This document shows positions 1 through 10,828 of a DNA stretch of 64,000 nt, one piece after another. The position numbers and the translations under genes are program-made. Each line of letters opens with the position of its first letter. The first letter of the stretch is position 1. The stretch comes from Sphingomonas insulae (GTDB taxonomy: Bacteria > Pseudomonadota > Alphaproteobacteria > Sphingomonadales > Sphingomonadaceae), in contig NZ_CP048422.1 in NCBI RefSeq assembly GCF_010450875.1, positions 2,015,001 through 2,079,000 on the forward strand, read 5' to 3'. The notes beneath the pieces were generated by a model, which worked only from the letters and a program-made list of their open reading frames with translations, made no database searches and was not told where the DNA came from.

Positions 1-517
1 GGGCGGTGGAGCGGCCGCTGTCTCGGGCGTCGCGGGCGCGGATGTCGGCGAGGACCTTGTCGAAGCTGACCGGGGAACCGTGGGCCTGCAGTTCCTTGTG
101 GCGGCGCTGGGCGCGGATCTGGGGGGTGGCTTTGACGAACAGCTTGGCGTCGGCGTCGGGGGCGATCACGCTGCCGATATCGCGGCCGTCGAGGACGGCG
201 CCGCCGTCCTGCCGGGCGAAGCGCTTCTGGCGTTGCAGCAATGCGGCGCGGACGAGCGGATGGGCGGAGACGATCGAGGCGAGTTGGCCGATCTCATCGC
301 TGCGCAGGGCGGGATCGGCGAGCAGCGCATCGTCGAAGTCGCAGGCGGCGACCGCATCGGCCTCCCGCGCAGGGTCCAGATCGAGGCGGCGGACGGTGAG
401 CGCGACGGCACGGTAGAGCAGGCCGGTATCGAGGTGAGGCAGGCCGTAATGCCGCGCGAGCGCCTTGGCGATGGTGCCCTTTCCCGATGCGGCCGGGCCG
501 TCCACGGCGATGATCAT
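1..517 (-). CDS. cmk: Cytidylate kinase, partial (3-prime end outside window)
   Basis: Phosphorylates CMP and dCMP with ATP in the cytoplasm. The visible 172 residues begin [20 protein letters not shown], containing the P-loop GPAASGKGT at residues 7-15, followed by the CMP-binding stretch [13 protein letters not shown] and, near residue 120, the DGRDIGSV motif typical of bacterial Cmk. The frame stays open to base 1, so the C-terminal quarter lies outside. The ATG overlaps the aroA stop as ATGA, so the two are translationally coupled, as is usual in alphaproteobacteria, where rpsA often follows cmk. Identity is secure from the motifs and the neighbour. Confidence 0.95.
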   Translation of the reverse strand, partial: MIIAVDGPAASGKGTIAKALARHYGLPHLDTGLLYRAVALTVRRLDLDPAREADAVAACDFDDALLADPALRSDEIGQLASIVSAHPLVRAALLQRQKRFARQDGGAVLDGRDIGSVIAPDADAKLFVKATPQIRAQRRHKELQAHGSPVSFDKVLADIRARDARDSGRSTA

Positions 518-1869
518 GCTGCCCCCGTAAGCTCGTCAAGCGATTGATAGAACACGGGATAGCTGGTCGCCACCGGGCCTATGTCGTCGATCGTGATCGG
601 CCGGGCGGCATGAAGTCCAGCGACGGTCATGCTCATTGCGATGCGATGATCGAGTTTCGAGGCGATGCGAATGTCGGGAGTGGCGGGGCCGGGGATGGCA
701 TCGCCGCCGGTGCCGGTGATCGCGAGGCCGTCCTCATATTCCTCGCAAGGGACGCCGCAGGCCTCGAGCGCGTCCTTCATCGCGGCGATGCGGTCGGATT
801 CCTTGACGCGCAGTTCGTGCGCGCCGCGGGCGACGGTGCGGCCCTTCGCGAAGGCGGCGGCGACGAACAGGACGGGATATTCGTCGATCATGCTCGGCGC
901 GAGGTCGGGCGGCACGTCGATCGCGGTGAGGGGGGCGTGGCGGACGCGGAGGTCGGCGACGGGTTCGCCGCCGACGGTGCGGGGGTCGAGTTCGGTGATG
1001 TCGGCGCCCATCAGGCGCAGCGCCGCGATCAGGCCGGCGCGGGTGACGTTGAGGCCGACGTTGCGCACGACGATGTCGGAGCCGGGGACGATAGAGGCGG
1101 CGACCAGCCAGAAGGCGGCGGACGAGGGGTCGCCGGGGACGGTGATCGTCTGCGGCTTCAGTTCGGCCTCGCCGGTAATGGAGATCATGCGGCCTTCGTC
1201 GGTCTCCTCGACGGTTATGGCGGCGCCGAAGCCGCGCAGCATCCGCTCGCTGTGGTCGCGCGTCGCGACGGGTTCATGCACGCGGGTGATGCCGGGGGTG
1301 TTGAGGCCGGCGAGCAGTATCGCCGACTTCACCTGTGCCGAGGCGACGGGCAGCGTGTAGGTGATCGGCACGGCGGGGCAGAGGCCGCGCACCATCAGCG
1401 GCAATTTGCCCCCCGGGCTGGCGGTGATGTCCGCGCCCATCCGGCTGAGCGGATCGATGACGCGGCCCATCGGCCGGCCCGACAGCGAGGCATCGCCGGT
1501 GAAGGTCGCGGTGATCGGGTGGCTGGCGACGAGGCCCATGAGCAACCGCGTGGAGGTGCCGCTGTTGCCCATCTCCAGCGCGGTGGCGGGTTGCAGCAGT
1601 CCGCCGACGCCGACGCCGTCGACCCGCCAGATGCCCCCGGATGCATCGCCGCCGGTACGCTCGATCGTCGCACCCATCGCGCGGAGCGCGGCGGCGGTGG
1701 CGAGCACGTCCTCGCCCTCCAGCAGGCCGGTGATGTGGCTGGTGCCGACCGCGAGCGCGGAGAACATGAGCGAGCGATGGCTGATCGACTTGTCGCCGGG
1801 GACCTGGATCGTGCCGGTGAGCGCGCCGCGCGGGACGATGCTCAATTCCTGGGGAAGGGGGTGCGCCAT
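514..1869 (-). CDS. aroA: 3-phosphoshikimate 1-carboxyvinyltransferase (EPSP synthase), class II-like
   Basis: Sixth step of the shikimate pathway: joins phosphoenolpyruvate to shikimate 3-phosphate. The protein is 451 residues from MAHPLPQEL; in-frame codons reach 2001, but the extension is low-complexity and unlike the family. The substrate loop PGDKSISHR lies near residues 24-32. The set GDKS, SAQVK, RDHSE and NVTR matches the motifs that define class II enzymes, the group of Agrobacterium CP4 AroA. The PEP loop reads GNSGTSTR, keeping Gly where CP4 has Ala. The gene overlaps cmk by 4 bp and is divergent from the TIGR02300 gene across about 110 bp. Confidence 0.96.
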   Translation of the reverse strand: MAHPLPQELSIVPRGALTGTIQVPGDKSISHRSLMFSALAVGTSHITGLLEGEDVLATAAALRAMGATIERTGGDASGGIWRVDGVGVGGLLQPATALEMGNSGTSTRLLMGLVASHPITATFTGDASLSGRPMGRVIDPLSRMGADITASPGGKLPLMVRGLCPAVPITYTLPVASAQVKSAILLAGLNTPGITRVHEPVATRDHSERMLRGFGAAITVEETDEGRMISITGEAELKPQTITVPGDPSSAAFWLVAASIVPGSDIVVRNVGLNVTRAGLIAALRLMGADITELDPRTVGGEPVADLRVRHAPLTAIDVPPDLAPSMIDEYPVLFVAAAFAKGRTVARGAHELRVKESDRIAAMKDALEACGVPCEEYEDGLAITGTGGDAIPGPATPDIRIASKLDHRIAMSMTVAGLHAARPITIDDIGPVATSYPVFYQSLDELTGAA

Positions 1870-1978
1870 GGGTCGGGGGCTTTGACAGCCACCTTGCGCT
1901 ATGGCAAGGCGCCGCCCACCTCTCGGGCTAAGGGCGACTTTAGCCTGCGACACCCAATTCCGAAAGGCACACCACGGC

Positions 1979-2299
1979 ATGATCAAGCCGGAATGGGGCA
2001 CGAAGCGTACGTGCCCGAAATGCGCGACGCGCTTCTACGACCTCGAAAAGGACGATCCCGTCACCTGCATCAACTGCGGCACGACGTGGAACCCCGAACC
2101 CATCCTGAAGTCCAAGCAGCCGCTGCCGTTCGAGCAGGCGAAGCCCGACACCAAGGAAGCCGACCGCGACCTCGAGGGTGAGGACGAGGATCTGGAGGCA
2201 TTGGGCGAAGAGGAAGAGCCCTCGGCCGACGACGAAGTCGACCTGGGTGGCGACGACGACCTGGGCGTGGAAGCGCCCAACGACGAAGACGAGCATTGA
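1979..2299 (+). CDS. TIGR02300 family protein (FYDLN acid protein)
   Basis: A 106-residue alphaproteobacterial protein of unknown function. The N-terminal 35 residues form a zinc-ribbon-like unit (TCPKCATRFYDL and CINCG, two CxxC pairs) containing the FYDL signature that names the family. The rest is extremely acidic, ending in a run rich in Asp and Glu. The start at MIKPEWG is chosen because it begins at the conserved domain; an upstream in-frame ATG at 1901 adds a non-conserved basic leader. It is divergent from aroA, the usual arrangement in this class. Confidence 0.9.
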   Translation: MIKPEWGTKRTCPKCATRFYDLEKDDPVTCINCGTTWNPEPILKSKQPLPFEQAKPDTKEADRDLEGEDEDLEALGEEEEPSADDEVDLGGDDDLGVEAPNDEDEH

Positions 2300-2392
2300 T
2301 CGTCTAAATCTGTGGATAAATGCATGGCAGGCGGATTTCATCGCTTGCCATGCCTGGGCGCCCCCGCTAGTGGGGCGCCTCCCGGAACGGAT

Positions 2393-2468
2393 GGGGCCGT
2401 AGCTCAGCTGGGAGAGCGCTGCAATGGCATTGCAGAGGTCAGGGGTTCGATCCCCCTCGGCTCCACCA
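2393..2468 (+). tRNA. tRNA-Ala (GGC)
   Basis: Full cloverleaf. The 7-bp acceptor stem GGGGCCG/CGGCTCC contains the G3-U70 pair that marks alanine tRNAs. The anticodon stem CTGCA/TGCAG carries the loop ATGGCAT, giving anticodon GGC. The T-arm contains GGTTCGATCC and the CCA end is encoded. Confidence 0.97.
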
Positions 2469-2773
2469 TCCGGTTCCGAAGCGACCGCCCGAGAGCGGTT
2501 CGATACGCCCCGGGTGCGGGTATTTTTTCCTGATATGACGGCGCCCAGGCGGTTGGTTGCGGTTGGCGCCGTGCCGTTCCTTGCGTGGAAGGTCTTTACG
2601 GAAGCGCAGCGGTGGCGCTCTTCCGTCACCGATGGCGCGAGACTGTGGTGTGGCGTCTCCTCATCATACATTTTCCCTGAACCCGTACACTTGGCTGCTC
2701 CGGCTTGACGGCGTCGGGAGCGTGTATGCCGTTTCGATCCGGCGCGCACGAAGCGGGCAAGGGGAGGATGCGG
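2469..2773. other. Intergenic stretch after tRNA-Ala
   Basis: Apart from the possible terminator at 2503-2528 and the RBS-like GGGGAGG at 2761-2767, nothing is recognisable. Short open frames here lack family features and are treated as chance. Confidence 0.5.
2503..2528 (+). terminator. Possible rho-independent terminator after tRNA-Ala
   Basis: ATAC-CCC pairs imperfectly with GGGTAT and runs into TTTTTT. It is about 35 bases after the tRNA. The stem is short and bulged, so this is tentative. Confidence 0.4.
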
Positions 2774-3145
2774 ATGCGGATCATGGGGACGGTCGCTGCG
2801 GCGGTATTGCTGGCTGGGGGCACCGGCGGGGCGGTGGCCAAGGACAAGCGTGCCTATGTCGTCGTCAACGAGGCGGTGGGCGTACCGGTGTTCGCAGGCG
2901 ACATCACCGATCGGCCGTATCGCACGATCGGCGAGGTGACGGCGGGGGTGCGCAAGGCGACGGTGTTCAGCAAGGCCGCGTCAAAGGCCAAGGTATTCCG
3001 GGAATTATGGGAGCGAGCCGACAAGATGGGCGCGGATGCGGTCATCAATGCGCGCTACGGCAATTCGCATGTGACGGCGGTCAGCTGGGGAAAGACCAAC
3101 GCCACCGGTACGGCGATCAAGTTCGAGGATCGCACCACGCCCTGA
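2774..3145 (+). CDS. Small secreted protein, YbjQ-like C-terminal region (tentative)
   Basis: About 123 residues. The N-terminus (MRIMGTVAAAVLLAGG, then Ala-rich to AVAKDK) is a typical signal peptide, so the mature protein is probably periplasmic. The mature part contains KMGADAVINARYGNS followed by a G-T-A strand, reminiscent of the YbjQ/heavy-metal-binding fold in which a Gly-Ala-(N/D)-A-(V/I) strand is central. That is inference from pattern only. The ATG at 2774 is preferred because GGGGAGG lies 6 bases upstream; ATGs at 2768 and 2783 are alternatives. It stands alone, convergent with the cold-shock gene. Confidence 0.6.
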   Translation: MRIMGTVAAAVLLAGGTGGAVAKDKRAYVVVNEAVGVPVFAGDITDRPYRTIGEVTAGVRKATVFSKAASKAKVFRELWERADKMGADAVINARYGNSHVTAVSWGKTNATGTAIKFEDRTTP

Positions 3146-3168
3146 TCGGGCATGCATCGTCAATGGGC

Positions 3169-3192
3169 GGCGGGGACGCGATCGTCCCCGCC
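3169..3192. terminator. Hairpin between convergent genes
   Basis: A 10-bp perfect stem (GGCGGGGACG/CGTCCCCGCC) with a 4-base loop, between the ends of the 2774 gene and the cold-shock gene. It has no clear U-tract on either strand, so it may be a weak or factor-assisted bidirectional terminator. Confidence 0.45.
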
Positions 3193-3199
3193 ACGCACA

Positions 3200-3415
3200 T
3201 CAGTCGACCGGCTGAAGGTTGACGGCCGAGGTCTTGCCCCGACGGTCCTGCTCCAGATCGTAGCTGATCCGCTGGTTCTGGTTCAGCGTCGCCATGCCGG
3301 CGCGCTCGACCGCCGTGATGTGGACGAACGCATCGGCGCCGCCCGTGTCGGGAGCGACGAAGCCATAGCCCTTGTCGGCGTTGAAGAACTTTACGGTGCC
3401 GGTGATGCTGCTCAT
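3200..3415 (-). CDS. cspA: Cold-shock domain protein
   Basis: A 71-residue single OB-fold nucleic-acid chaperone. RNP1 is KGYGFV (residues 15-20) and RNP2 is DAFVHI (residues 28-33), both intact. The N-terminus MSSITGTVKFFNADKGYGFV is canonical. AAAGGA sits just upstream of the ATG. The 308 bases upstream contain no gene, so a long leader, common for csp genes, is possible but not shown. The symbol is generic; several paralogues are usual per genome. Confidence 0.93.
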   Translation of the reverse strand: MSSITGTVKFFNADKGYGFVAPDTGGADAFVHITAVERAGMATLNQNQRISYDLEQDRRGKTSAVNLQPVD

Positions 3416-3723
3416 GGCAGGATCCTTTCTACTCTAGCCGCGCGGCGGTACGATTACCGAAGCGCGAATTGCGCGCGAAGCAGGGAAGGAAGGAAGAGGG
3501 AGCCGCAAAGCACCGTAGACCGTCGATGTGCGACTCTAGCACGGTCCATATGGGGCAAGGCGGCGCATTCGGCAAGGCCGCCGGGCTTTTGGCAGCGCCG
3601 CGGGCCCCCAAGGGTTGCGTACCGCCGGCGGAAGGGCCATTTGGGATCCATCGGACTGCCCCATTCGAGCATGGTCCGACTGAGAGATACTATGCGCTCC
3701 CGCTTTCCGATTGGGAGACCCGC
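3416..3723. other. Intergenic region upstream of the cold-shock gene
   Basis: Divergent spacer between the csp gene and the 3724 gene. It should hold both promoters and perhaps a csp leader. Purine-rich segments around 3480-3500 are notable, but no motif or structure is convincing. Confidence 0.4.
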
Positions 3724-3942
3724 ATGTCGCGCGCCATCAACGTCAATGCCACCAAGTCCGATGTCGAGGCCCTGTGCCTGAAGCACAAGGCGCCGATCAG
3801 CGCGATCGAATCGCTGGCGTCCGGCGGCACGCGCGTCGTGTTGATGAATGGCGATGCGGCGGCGGCGATGACCCGCGTGTTCGGGCGCAAGGTGTTGTCG
3901 GGGAACGTGGAGCGGACGCCGCTGCGGCTGCGGATGGTGTGA
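3724..3942 (+). CDS. Conserved small protein of unknown function
   Basis: 72 residues starting MSRAINVNATKSDVEALC, mixed alpha/beta in appearance and basic at the C-terminus (GRKVLSG, then TPLRLRMV). It has no signal peptide or membrane segment and is probably cytoplasmic. The codon pattern is like its neighbours and it is followed at 4055 by a strong terminator, which supports a real gene. Short proteins of this kind recur in sphingomonads, as far as I recall; no function is known to me. An in-frame extension upstream to 3469 looks non-coding. Confidence 0.65.
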   Translation: MSRAINVNATKSDVEALCLKHKAPISAIESLASGGTRVVLMNGDAAAAMTRVFGRKVLSGNVERTPLRLRMV

Positions 3943-4054
3943 CGGCCGGTCCAGATGCGCGCCGCCGTGGGCTCCGTGGCGGCGCTGTTCGGGCGGAAGC
4001 TTGAGCGGGCGTAGACCGGGGCGGCCCGAGCCGCAGTGGACCCACGGTCCTGGC

Positions 4055-4085
4055 AAAACCCCTCCTCGATCGAGGAGGGGTTTTT
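4055..4085. terminator. Strong bidirectional rho-independent terminator
   Basis: AAAACCCCTCCTCG pairs perfectly with CGAGGAGGGGTTTT around a tiny AT centre. The A and T tracts flank both sides, so it can end both the 3724 gene and the convergent dehydrogenase gene. Confidence 0.9.
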
Positions 4086-4089
4086 CGTG

Positions 4090-5418
4090 TCATTTCGCCG
4101 GGGCGACGCGCCAGATGGTGTTGCCGACGTCGTCGGCGACCAGCAGCGCACCGGTGCGATCGGCGGTGACGCCGACCGGGCGGCCATGGGCCTTGCCGTC
4201 CTTGTCGAGGAAGCCGGACAGGACGTCGACCGGCTTGGCGCCGTCGGCCGGGAAGCCGCGGGCGGCGAAGGGGACGAAGACGACCTTGTAGCCCGACACC
4301 GGCTTGCGGTTCCATGAGCCGTGTTCGCCGATGAACGCGCCCTGCGCGAACTGCCCGCCGAGCCTGACGTCGCCGGCGAAGGTCAGCCCGAGCGCGGCGA
4401 CGTGCGGTCCGAGCGCGTAATCGGGGCGCTTCGAATATTGCTGCAAGTCCGGGCGCTGCGGATCGACGCGGGTGTCGGGATAGCCACCCCAGTAGAACCA
4501 AGGCCAGCCGAACTGGTCGCCGAGTTCGACCTGGGTGAGATAGTCGGGCGCGAGATCCGATCCCAGCATGTCGCGTTCGTTGACGACGGTCCACAGCTGC
4601 TGGTTGAAGGGACTGATCGCCATACCCTGTGGATTGCGCAGGCCCGAGGCATAGATGCGGAAGGTCTTTTGCTGCGGATAGACCTGCAGGATGTTGGCGC
4701 GGAATTTTTCGGCGTCGAGGCCGTTTTCGGCGATGTTCGAGGATGACCCGACACCGACGAACAGCGTACGCCCGTCCGGCGCGGCGATGAGCGTGCGCGC
4801 CCAATGGTTGCCGCCGCCGTTCAGCTTGACGACCAATTCTGGCCTGGCGGCGATCTGCGTCGCCCCGTCGGTGTACGGCACCCGGACCACGGCATCGGTG
4901 TTGGCGATGTAGAGCTGGCCATCGAGCAGCGCCATGCCGGTCGGCGAGTTGAGGCCGGTCATGAACACGTGGCGCTGATCGGCGACGCCGTCCCCGTCGC
5001 TGTCGCGCAGCAGGGTGATGCGGTTCGCCGAGGGCACGCCGGCGCCGGCCTTGCCCAGCAGCTTGCCCATCACCCAGCCCTGGATGCCGCCGCCGCTGCG
5101 TGGCGGCGAATTGGTTTCGGCGACCAGCACGTCGCCATTGGGCAGGCGGTAGAGCCAGCGGGGATGGTCGAGGTTCCGGGCGAACGCCTTCACCGTCAGA
5201 CCGGCGGCGGCGACGGGCGTCTGGTCGCCCTGCCAGCCGACGACGTCGGCGACCTTGACCGTCGGCAGCGTCTGGATGCGCGCCTCGGTGATCTGCGGGC
5301 GTTTGCCGGTGATGCGGTCGAACGGCACCTGCGCGGTGTCGGGCCAGGCGAGATAGACGACGACGCCAATGGCGACGACGACGATGAGCGCGGCAAGGCG
5401 CAGGACGTGCTTAAGCAT
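4090..5418 (-). CDS. Membrane-anchored PQQ-dependent sugar (sorbosone-type) dehydrogenase
   Basis: 442 residues. Residues about 5-25 form one N-terminal membrane anchor or uncleaved signal (LRLAALIVVVAIGVVVYLAW); the rest is a six-bladed beta-propeller of the glucose/sorbosone dehydrogenase family and should lie in the periplasm. Family features include DHPRWLYRLPNGDVLVAET, the calcium-binding-like DSDGDGVADQ, GLNSPTGMAL, SGLRNPQGMA, and FIGEHGSWNRKP near the C-terminus. Members oxidise aldoses or aldehydes using PQQ; the true substrate cannot be told from sequence. The gene is monocistronic, with katG upstream on the same strand after 155 bases that include a hairpin. Confidence 0.88.
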   Translation of the reverse strand: MLKHVLRLAALIVVVAIGVVVYLAWPDTAQVPFDRITGKRPQITEARIQTLPTVKVADVVGWQGDQTPVAAAGLTVKAFARNLDHPRWLYRLPNGDVLVAETNSPPRSGGGIQGWVMGKLLGKAGAGVPSANRITLLRDSDGDGVADQRHVFMTGLNSPTGMALLDGQLYIANTDAVVRVPYTDGATQIAARPELVVKLNGGGNHWARTLIAAPDGRTLFVGVGSSSNIAENGLDAEKFRANILQVYPQQKTFRIYASGLRNPQGMAISPFNQQLWTVVNERDMLGSDLAPDYLTQVELGDQFGWPWFYWGGYPDTRVDPQRPDLQQYSKRPDYALGPHVAALGLTFAGDVRLGGQFAQGAFIGEHGSWNRKPVSGYKVVFVPFAARGFPADGAKPVDVLSGFLDKDGKAHGRPVGVTADRTGALLVADDVGNTIWRVAPAK

Positions 5419-5532
5419 AAGCGTACGATAGGGGGGAGAGGGGGGAGTGGAAGTGTTTCGTCATTGCGGGCGCAGCGAACCGGTCCAGACTTCGGTCGGG
5501 ACCGTGACGGTTTCACTCGCCTGCCATATCAG

Positions 5533-5566
5533 GTCGGTGAGGCGGCCGGTCGGCCACCTCACCGAC
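5533..5566. terminator. Long hairpin just downstream of katG
   Basis: GTCGGTGAGG pairs with CCTCACCGAC, with GGCC/GGCC extending the stem. It starts about 8 bases after the katG stop on the minus strand. There is no U-tract, so it may be a 3-prime stabilising hairpin rather than an intrinsic terminator. Confidence 0.45.
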
Positions 5567-5573
5567 TTGGCGG

Positions 5574-7931
<2,358 letters not shown>

Positions 7932-7969
7932 TCAGAGGCGAGGGTGCGATGAATGGCCGGGGCATCGCT

Positions 7970-8061
7970 CTCACCCTCACCCTGTCGCCGGCTTCGCCAT
8001 CTCCTCCCTCTCCCGATGGGAGAGGGAGGGAGGCGCGTAGCGCCGGAAGGGTGAGGGTGAG
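7970..8061. repeat. Intergenic palindromic (REP-like) element, copy A
   Basis: The outer arms CTCACCCTCACCCT (7970-7983) and AGGGTGAGGGTGAG (8048-8061) are perfect inverted repeats. An inner palindrome CCCTCTCCC-GAT-GGGAGAGGG sits between them. A second copy with the same plan lies at 41258-41344. It occupies the space between katG and tlyC. Confidence 0.8.
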
Positions 8062-8072
8062 TGTCCGGGCGC

Positions 8073-8981
8073 TCAGGCGTCCTCGACTTCGCGGGCGACC
8101 GGCGGGTGGAGGCGAAGGCGGTGGATGCGGCGTTCGTCGGAATCGAGCACTTCCAGCTTCCAGCCGCTCGGGTGGTCGACGCATTCGCCGCGCGCGGGAA
8201 CATGGCCGGCGAGGACCGCAGCGAGACCGCCGAGCGTGTCGACGTCGTGTTCCGTTTCGCCCAGCTGCGGATCAATCAGCTCGGCGGCATCCTCCAGCTC
8301 GGCGCGGGCGTCCGCTTCCCATGCGCCGCCGTCGATCGGGACCAGCAGCGCCTCGGGCGCCTCGTCATGTTCGTCCTCGATCTCGCCGACGATCTCTTCG
8401 ATCAGGTCCTCGATCGTGACCAGCCCTTCGGTCCCCGAATATTCGTCGAGCACCACCGCGAGATGGACGTGGCTTGCGCGCATGTCGGCGAGCAGGTCCA
8501 GCGCGCCGCGCGACATGGGGACGTAGAGCGGGTCGCGGATGAGCCCCGACAGGTCCGCCGGATGGTCGGCGCCCGTCGCAAGGATGTTGAACACGTCCTT
8601 GATGTGGACCATGCCGATGATCGTATCGAGCGCGCCGCGATAGACGGGCAGGCGGCTGTGACCGGCCTCCGCGAAGATCTGGACGAGATGGGCGAAGGTC
8701 GTGCCTTCCTCGATCGCGATGATGTCGGCGCGGGGCACGCCGACGTCGCCGGCGTCGCGTTCGCCGAAGTGCAGCAGGTTGCGCACCATCTGCCGTTCGA
8801 GCGGGGTCAGATCGCCCTTGGCATCGGGCGCGGGATCGTCCTCGTGCCGGTCGATCGCCTCCTCCAGCTGGTCGCGGAGGGATTCTTCCGGGGCGCCGCC
8901 GAAGATCAGATGCTTCAGCCCCCGCCAGATGTTGGATTCGCTGGAGTCGCCGTTGCCGGCGCTACTTCGGTCGTCTGCCAT
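8073..8981 (-). CDS. tlyC: Hemolysin/CorC-family CBS-domain protein
   Basis: 302 residues: an N-terminal charged region, two CBS domains (about 70-195, including GVPRADIIAIEEG and GLVTIEDLIEEIVGEIEDEHD) and a C-terminal CorC_HlyC transporter-associated domain (about 210-295). There are no membrane spans, so this is the soluble CorC type. The role is unsettled: the family has been linked to magnesium/cobalt efflux and, in alphaproteobacteria, the gene follows ybeY and precedes lnt. Here lnt is absent and a REP element and katG follow instead. The start MADDRSS avoids an upstream extension running into ybeY. Confidence 0.9.
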   Translation of the reverse strand: MADDRSSAGNGDSSESNIWRGLKHLIFGGAPEESLRDQLEEAIDRHEDDPAPDAKGDLTPLERQMVRNLLHFGERDAGDVGVPRADIIAIEEGTTFAHLVQIFAEAGHSRLPVYRGALDTIIGMVHIKDVFNILATGADHPADLSGLIRDPLYVPMSRGALDLLADMRASHVHLAVVLDEYSGTEGLVTIEDLIEEIVGEIEDEHDEAPEALLVPIDGGAWEADARAELEDAAELIDPQLGETEHDVDTLGGLAAVLAGHVPARGECVDHPSGWKLEVLDSDERRIHRLRLHPPVAREVEDA

Positions 8982-8991
8982 GGCGGCCGTG

Positions 8992-9504
8992 TCAGTCCTC
9001 TCGTACAGGATAGGGGTCCGCGATGCCGAGGCTGGCGAGCGCCTGCCGCTCGATCTCCTCCATGCCTTCGGCTTCCTCGTCCCCCATGTGGTCATAGCCT
9101 AGCAGATGGAGCGTGCCGTGCACCAGCAGGTGCGTGGCATGTTCGGCGACGGTGACGCCCTTTTCCATCGCCTCCCGCTCGCACACGCCATGCGCCATGA
9201 CGATGTCGCCGAGCAGCAACTCGCCATCGTCGCTGTTCTGGCTGACGGTGTCGATCAGGTCGGGCTGCACCATCGGGAAGGACAGGACGTTGGTCGGCTT
9301 GTCCTTGTGCCGATATTGCGCGTTGAGCTGATGGACCTCGTCGTCGCTGGTGAGGCGGATGCTGATCTCGACCGTGGCGGCGGTGGCGATGAGATCGCCG
9401 TGCGGCGTGCGCTCGATCGCCGCGCGGGCGGCGCGGGCGGCGAGAGCGTCCCAGTCCGTAACGGCGGGCCACGGGTCTTCGCGGGTGAGTTCGATGTGGA
9501 TCAT
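8992..9504 (-). CDS. ybeY: Endoribonuclease YbeY, 16S rRNA maturation factor
   Basis: 170 residues. The zinc-binding signature HGTLHLLGYDH (H-x3-H-x5-H) lies near residues 133-143, and VLSFPM marks the family core. The enzyme acts in 16S rRNA 3-prime end maturation and ribosome quality control. The ATG at 9504 overlaps the stop of the vapC remnant (ATGA), within the conserved miaB-phoH-ybeY-tlyC run. Confidence 0.95.
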   Translation of the reverse strand: MIHIELTREDPWPAVTDWDALAARAARAAIERTPHGDLIATAATVEISIRLTSDDEVHQLNAQYRHKDKPTNVLSFPMVQPDLIDTVSQNSDDGELLLGDIVMAHGVCEREAMEKGVTVAEHATHLLVHGTLHLLGYDHMGDEEAEGMEEIERQALASLGIADPYPVRED

Positions 9505-9740
9505 GCAAGGTCCGTCTGCGAGAAATCGTCGCCTTGATACAGCAGGCGGGCGTGATGGGTCCTGGCGCAGGCGTATGCGAAGCAATCACCCAAGTTGAGG
9601 CGCGCGGGGTGATAGCCCTTGCCGGAGCGCGCGTGCGCATCGACCGCGCGCCTGCGCTTCGTTCTCCCGATCGGGACCATACGCAGGCCCGCGGTCTGGA
9701 CGAAGCCGTCGAGGGCGAGCCTCGCCTCCTGCGCCGTCAA
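9501..9740 (-). pseudogene. VapC-like PIN-domain remnant embedded between phoH and ybeY
   Basis: 79 residues matching only the C-terminal half of a VapC-type PIN toxin: AGLRMVPIG, ARSGKGYHPARLNLGDCFAYACA and LLYQGDDFSQTDL. The full family is about 130 residues with a catalytic N-terminal Asp and a second acid near residue 40; both would lie in the missing part, so it should not be an active nuclease. No antitoxin gene is present. It opens with TTG overlapping the phoH stop (TTGA) and ends overlapping the ybeY start (ATGA), so it is frame-open and may still be translated as a coupling element. The alternative is a short non-toxin gene that evolved from the remnant. Confidence 0.75.
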
Positions 9741-10735
9741 GCGTTCGGCCCCTCATACGCCTCGACGATGCGCCCGACAATCGGGTGGCGGACGACGTCG
9801 GCGGCGGTGAAGCGGGTCATCGAGATGCCCTCGACGCCTTCCAGCCGGACGGTGGCATCCGCCAGCCCCGATGCGCCGACGCCGCCGGGCAGATCGGTCT
9901 GGTTGGGATCGCCGCAGATCACCATCCGGCTGTTCTGTCCGAAGCGGGTGAGGAACATCTTCATCTGCGCCGGGGTGGTGTTCTGCGCCTCGTCGAGGAT
10001 GACGAAGGCATCCGCCAGCGTCCGGCCGCGCATGAAGGCGATCGGCGCGATCTCGATCTCGCCCGACGTGATGCGGCGCTCGACCTGTTCGGCGGGCAGG
10101 CAGTCGTGCAGCGCATCGTAGAGCGGGCGCAGGTATGGATCGACCTTGTCCTTCATGTCGCCGGGCAGAAAGCCGAGCTTCTCGCCCGCCTCCACCGCCG
10201 GGCGCGACAGGATCAGTCGCTGCACGCTGCCGGTGATCAGCTGCGACACCGCCTGCGCGACCGCGATATAGGTCTTGCCCGTACCCGCCGGCCCGAGCGC
10301 GAAGATCATGTCGTTGGTCGCCAGTTCGCGCATGTAATGCGCCTGCGCAGGCGTGCGCGGCACGATCGTCTTCTTGCGGGTACGGATCATCACCGAGGGG
10401 ATGCCGCCGCGTTCGGCGCTGACGATCCCCGCCAGCGTCGGTTCGGATGCCATCGCGATGGCGGCATCGACGAGGCCGGTGTCCACCTCCTCGCCGCGCT
10501 GCATCCGGTGATAGAGGTCCTGCAACACGTCGCGGGCCAGGGCGACGTTTTCGGCGGTGCCTTCCAGCCCGACGCGGTTGCCGCGCGCGGTGATATAGAC
10601 GCCGAGACGATTTTCGAGCGCCACCAGATTCTGGTCGTATTGGCCGAACAGCGTGGCGAGCAGTTGCGGCTTGTCGAACAACACCTCTGCCCGGCTGCGT
10701 TCACCGGAGCGGGCGGGGACGGGCTTGCGACTCAT
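9737..10735 (-). CDS. phoH: PhoH family ATPase
   Basis: 332 residues. An N-terminal KH-like region precedes a P-loop domain with Walker A GPAGTGKT near residue 150, and Walker B FVILDEAQNT followed by GDPNQTDLPG. PhoH/PhoL proteins are cytoplasmic RNA-associated ATPases and are genomically tied to ybeY, as here. The precise activity is not settled. The gene follows miaB on the same strand and its stop overlaps the vapC remnant. Confidence 0.94.
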   Translation of the reverse strand: MSRKPVPARSGERSRAEVLFDKPQLLATLFGQYDQNLVALENRLGVYITARGNRVGLEGTAENVALARDVLQDLYHRMQRGEEVDTGLVDAAIAMASEPTLAGIVSAERGGIPSVMIRTRKKTIVPRTPAQAHYMRELATNDMIFALGPAGTGKTYIAVAQAVSQLITGSVQRLILSRPAVEAGEKLGFLPGDMKDKVDPYLRPLYDALHDCLPAEQVERRITSGEIEIAPIAFMRGRTLADAFVILDEAQNTTPAQMKMFLTRFGQNSRMVICGDPNQTDLPGGVGASGLADATVRLEGVEGISMTRFTAADVVRHPIVGRIVEAYEGPNA

Positions 10736-10828
10736 GCGGTCCTTTCGTGCCGATAGGGCATGAGACGAATGTGGGATGCGGACCGGTGAAAGGAAAGCCG
10801 CAAAACGACGGCTGCGGATCGGCGCCGG

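Noticed and set aside
544..2181. Long open frame (545 codons) on the plus strand opposite aroA
   Set aside because: Low-complexity Gly/Asp/Arg-rich translation with no family features; a shadow of high GC third positions in aroA.
5533..5566. Hairpin after katG as an operator for the dehydrogenase gene
   Set aside because: It is more than 110 bases upstream of that start and abuts the katG stop, so a 3-prime hairpin of katG is simpler.
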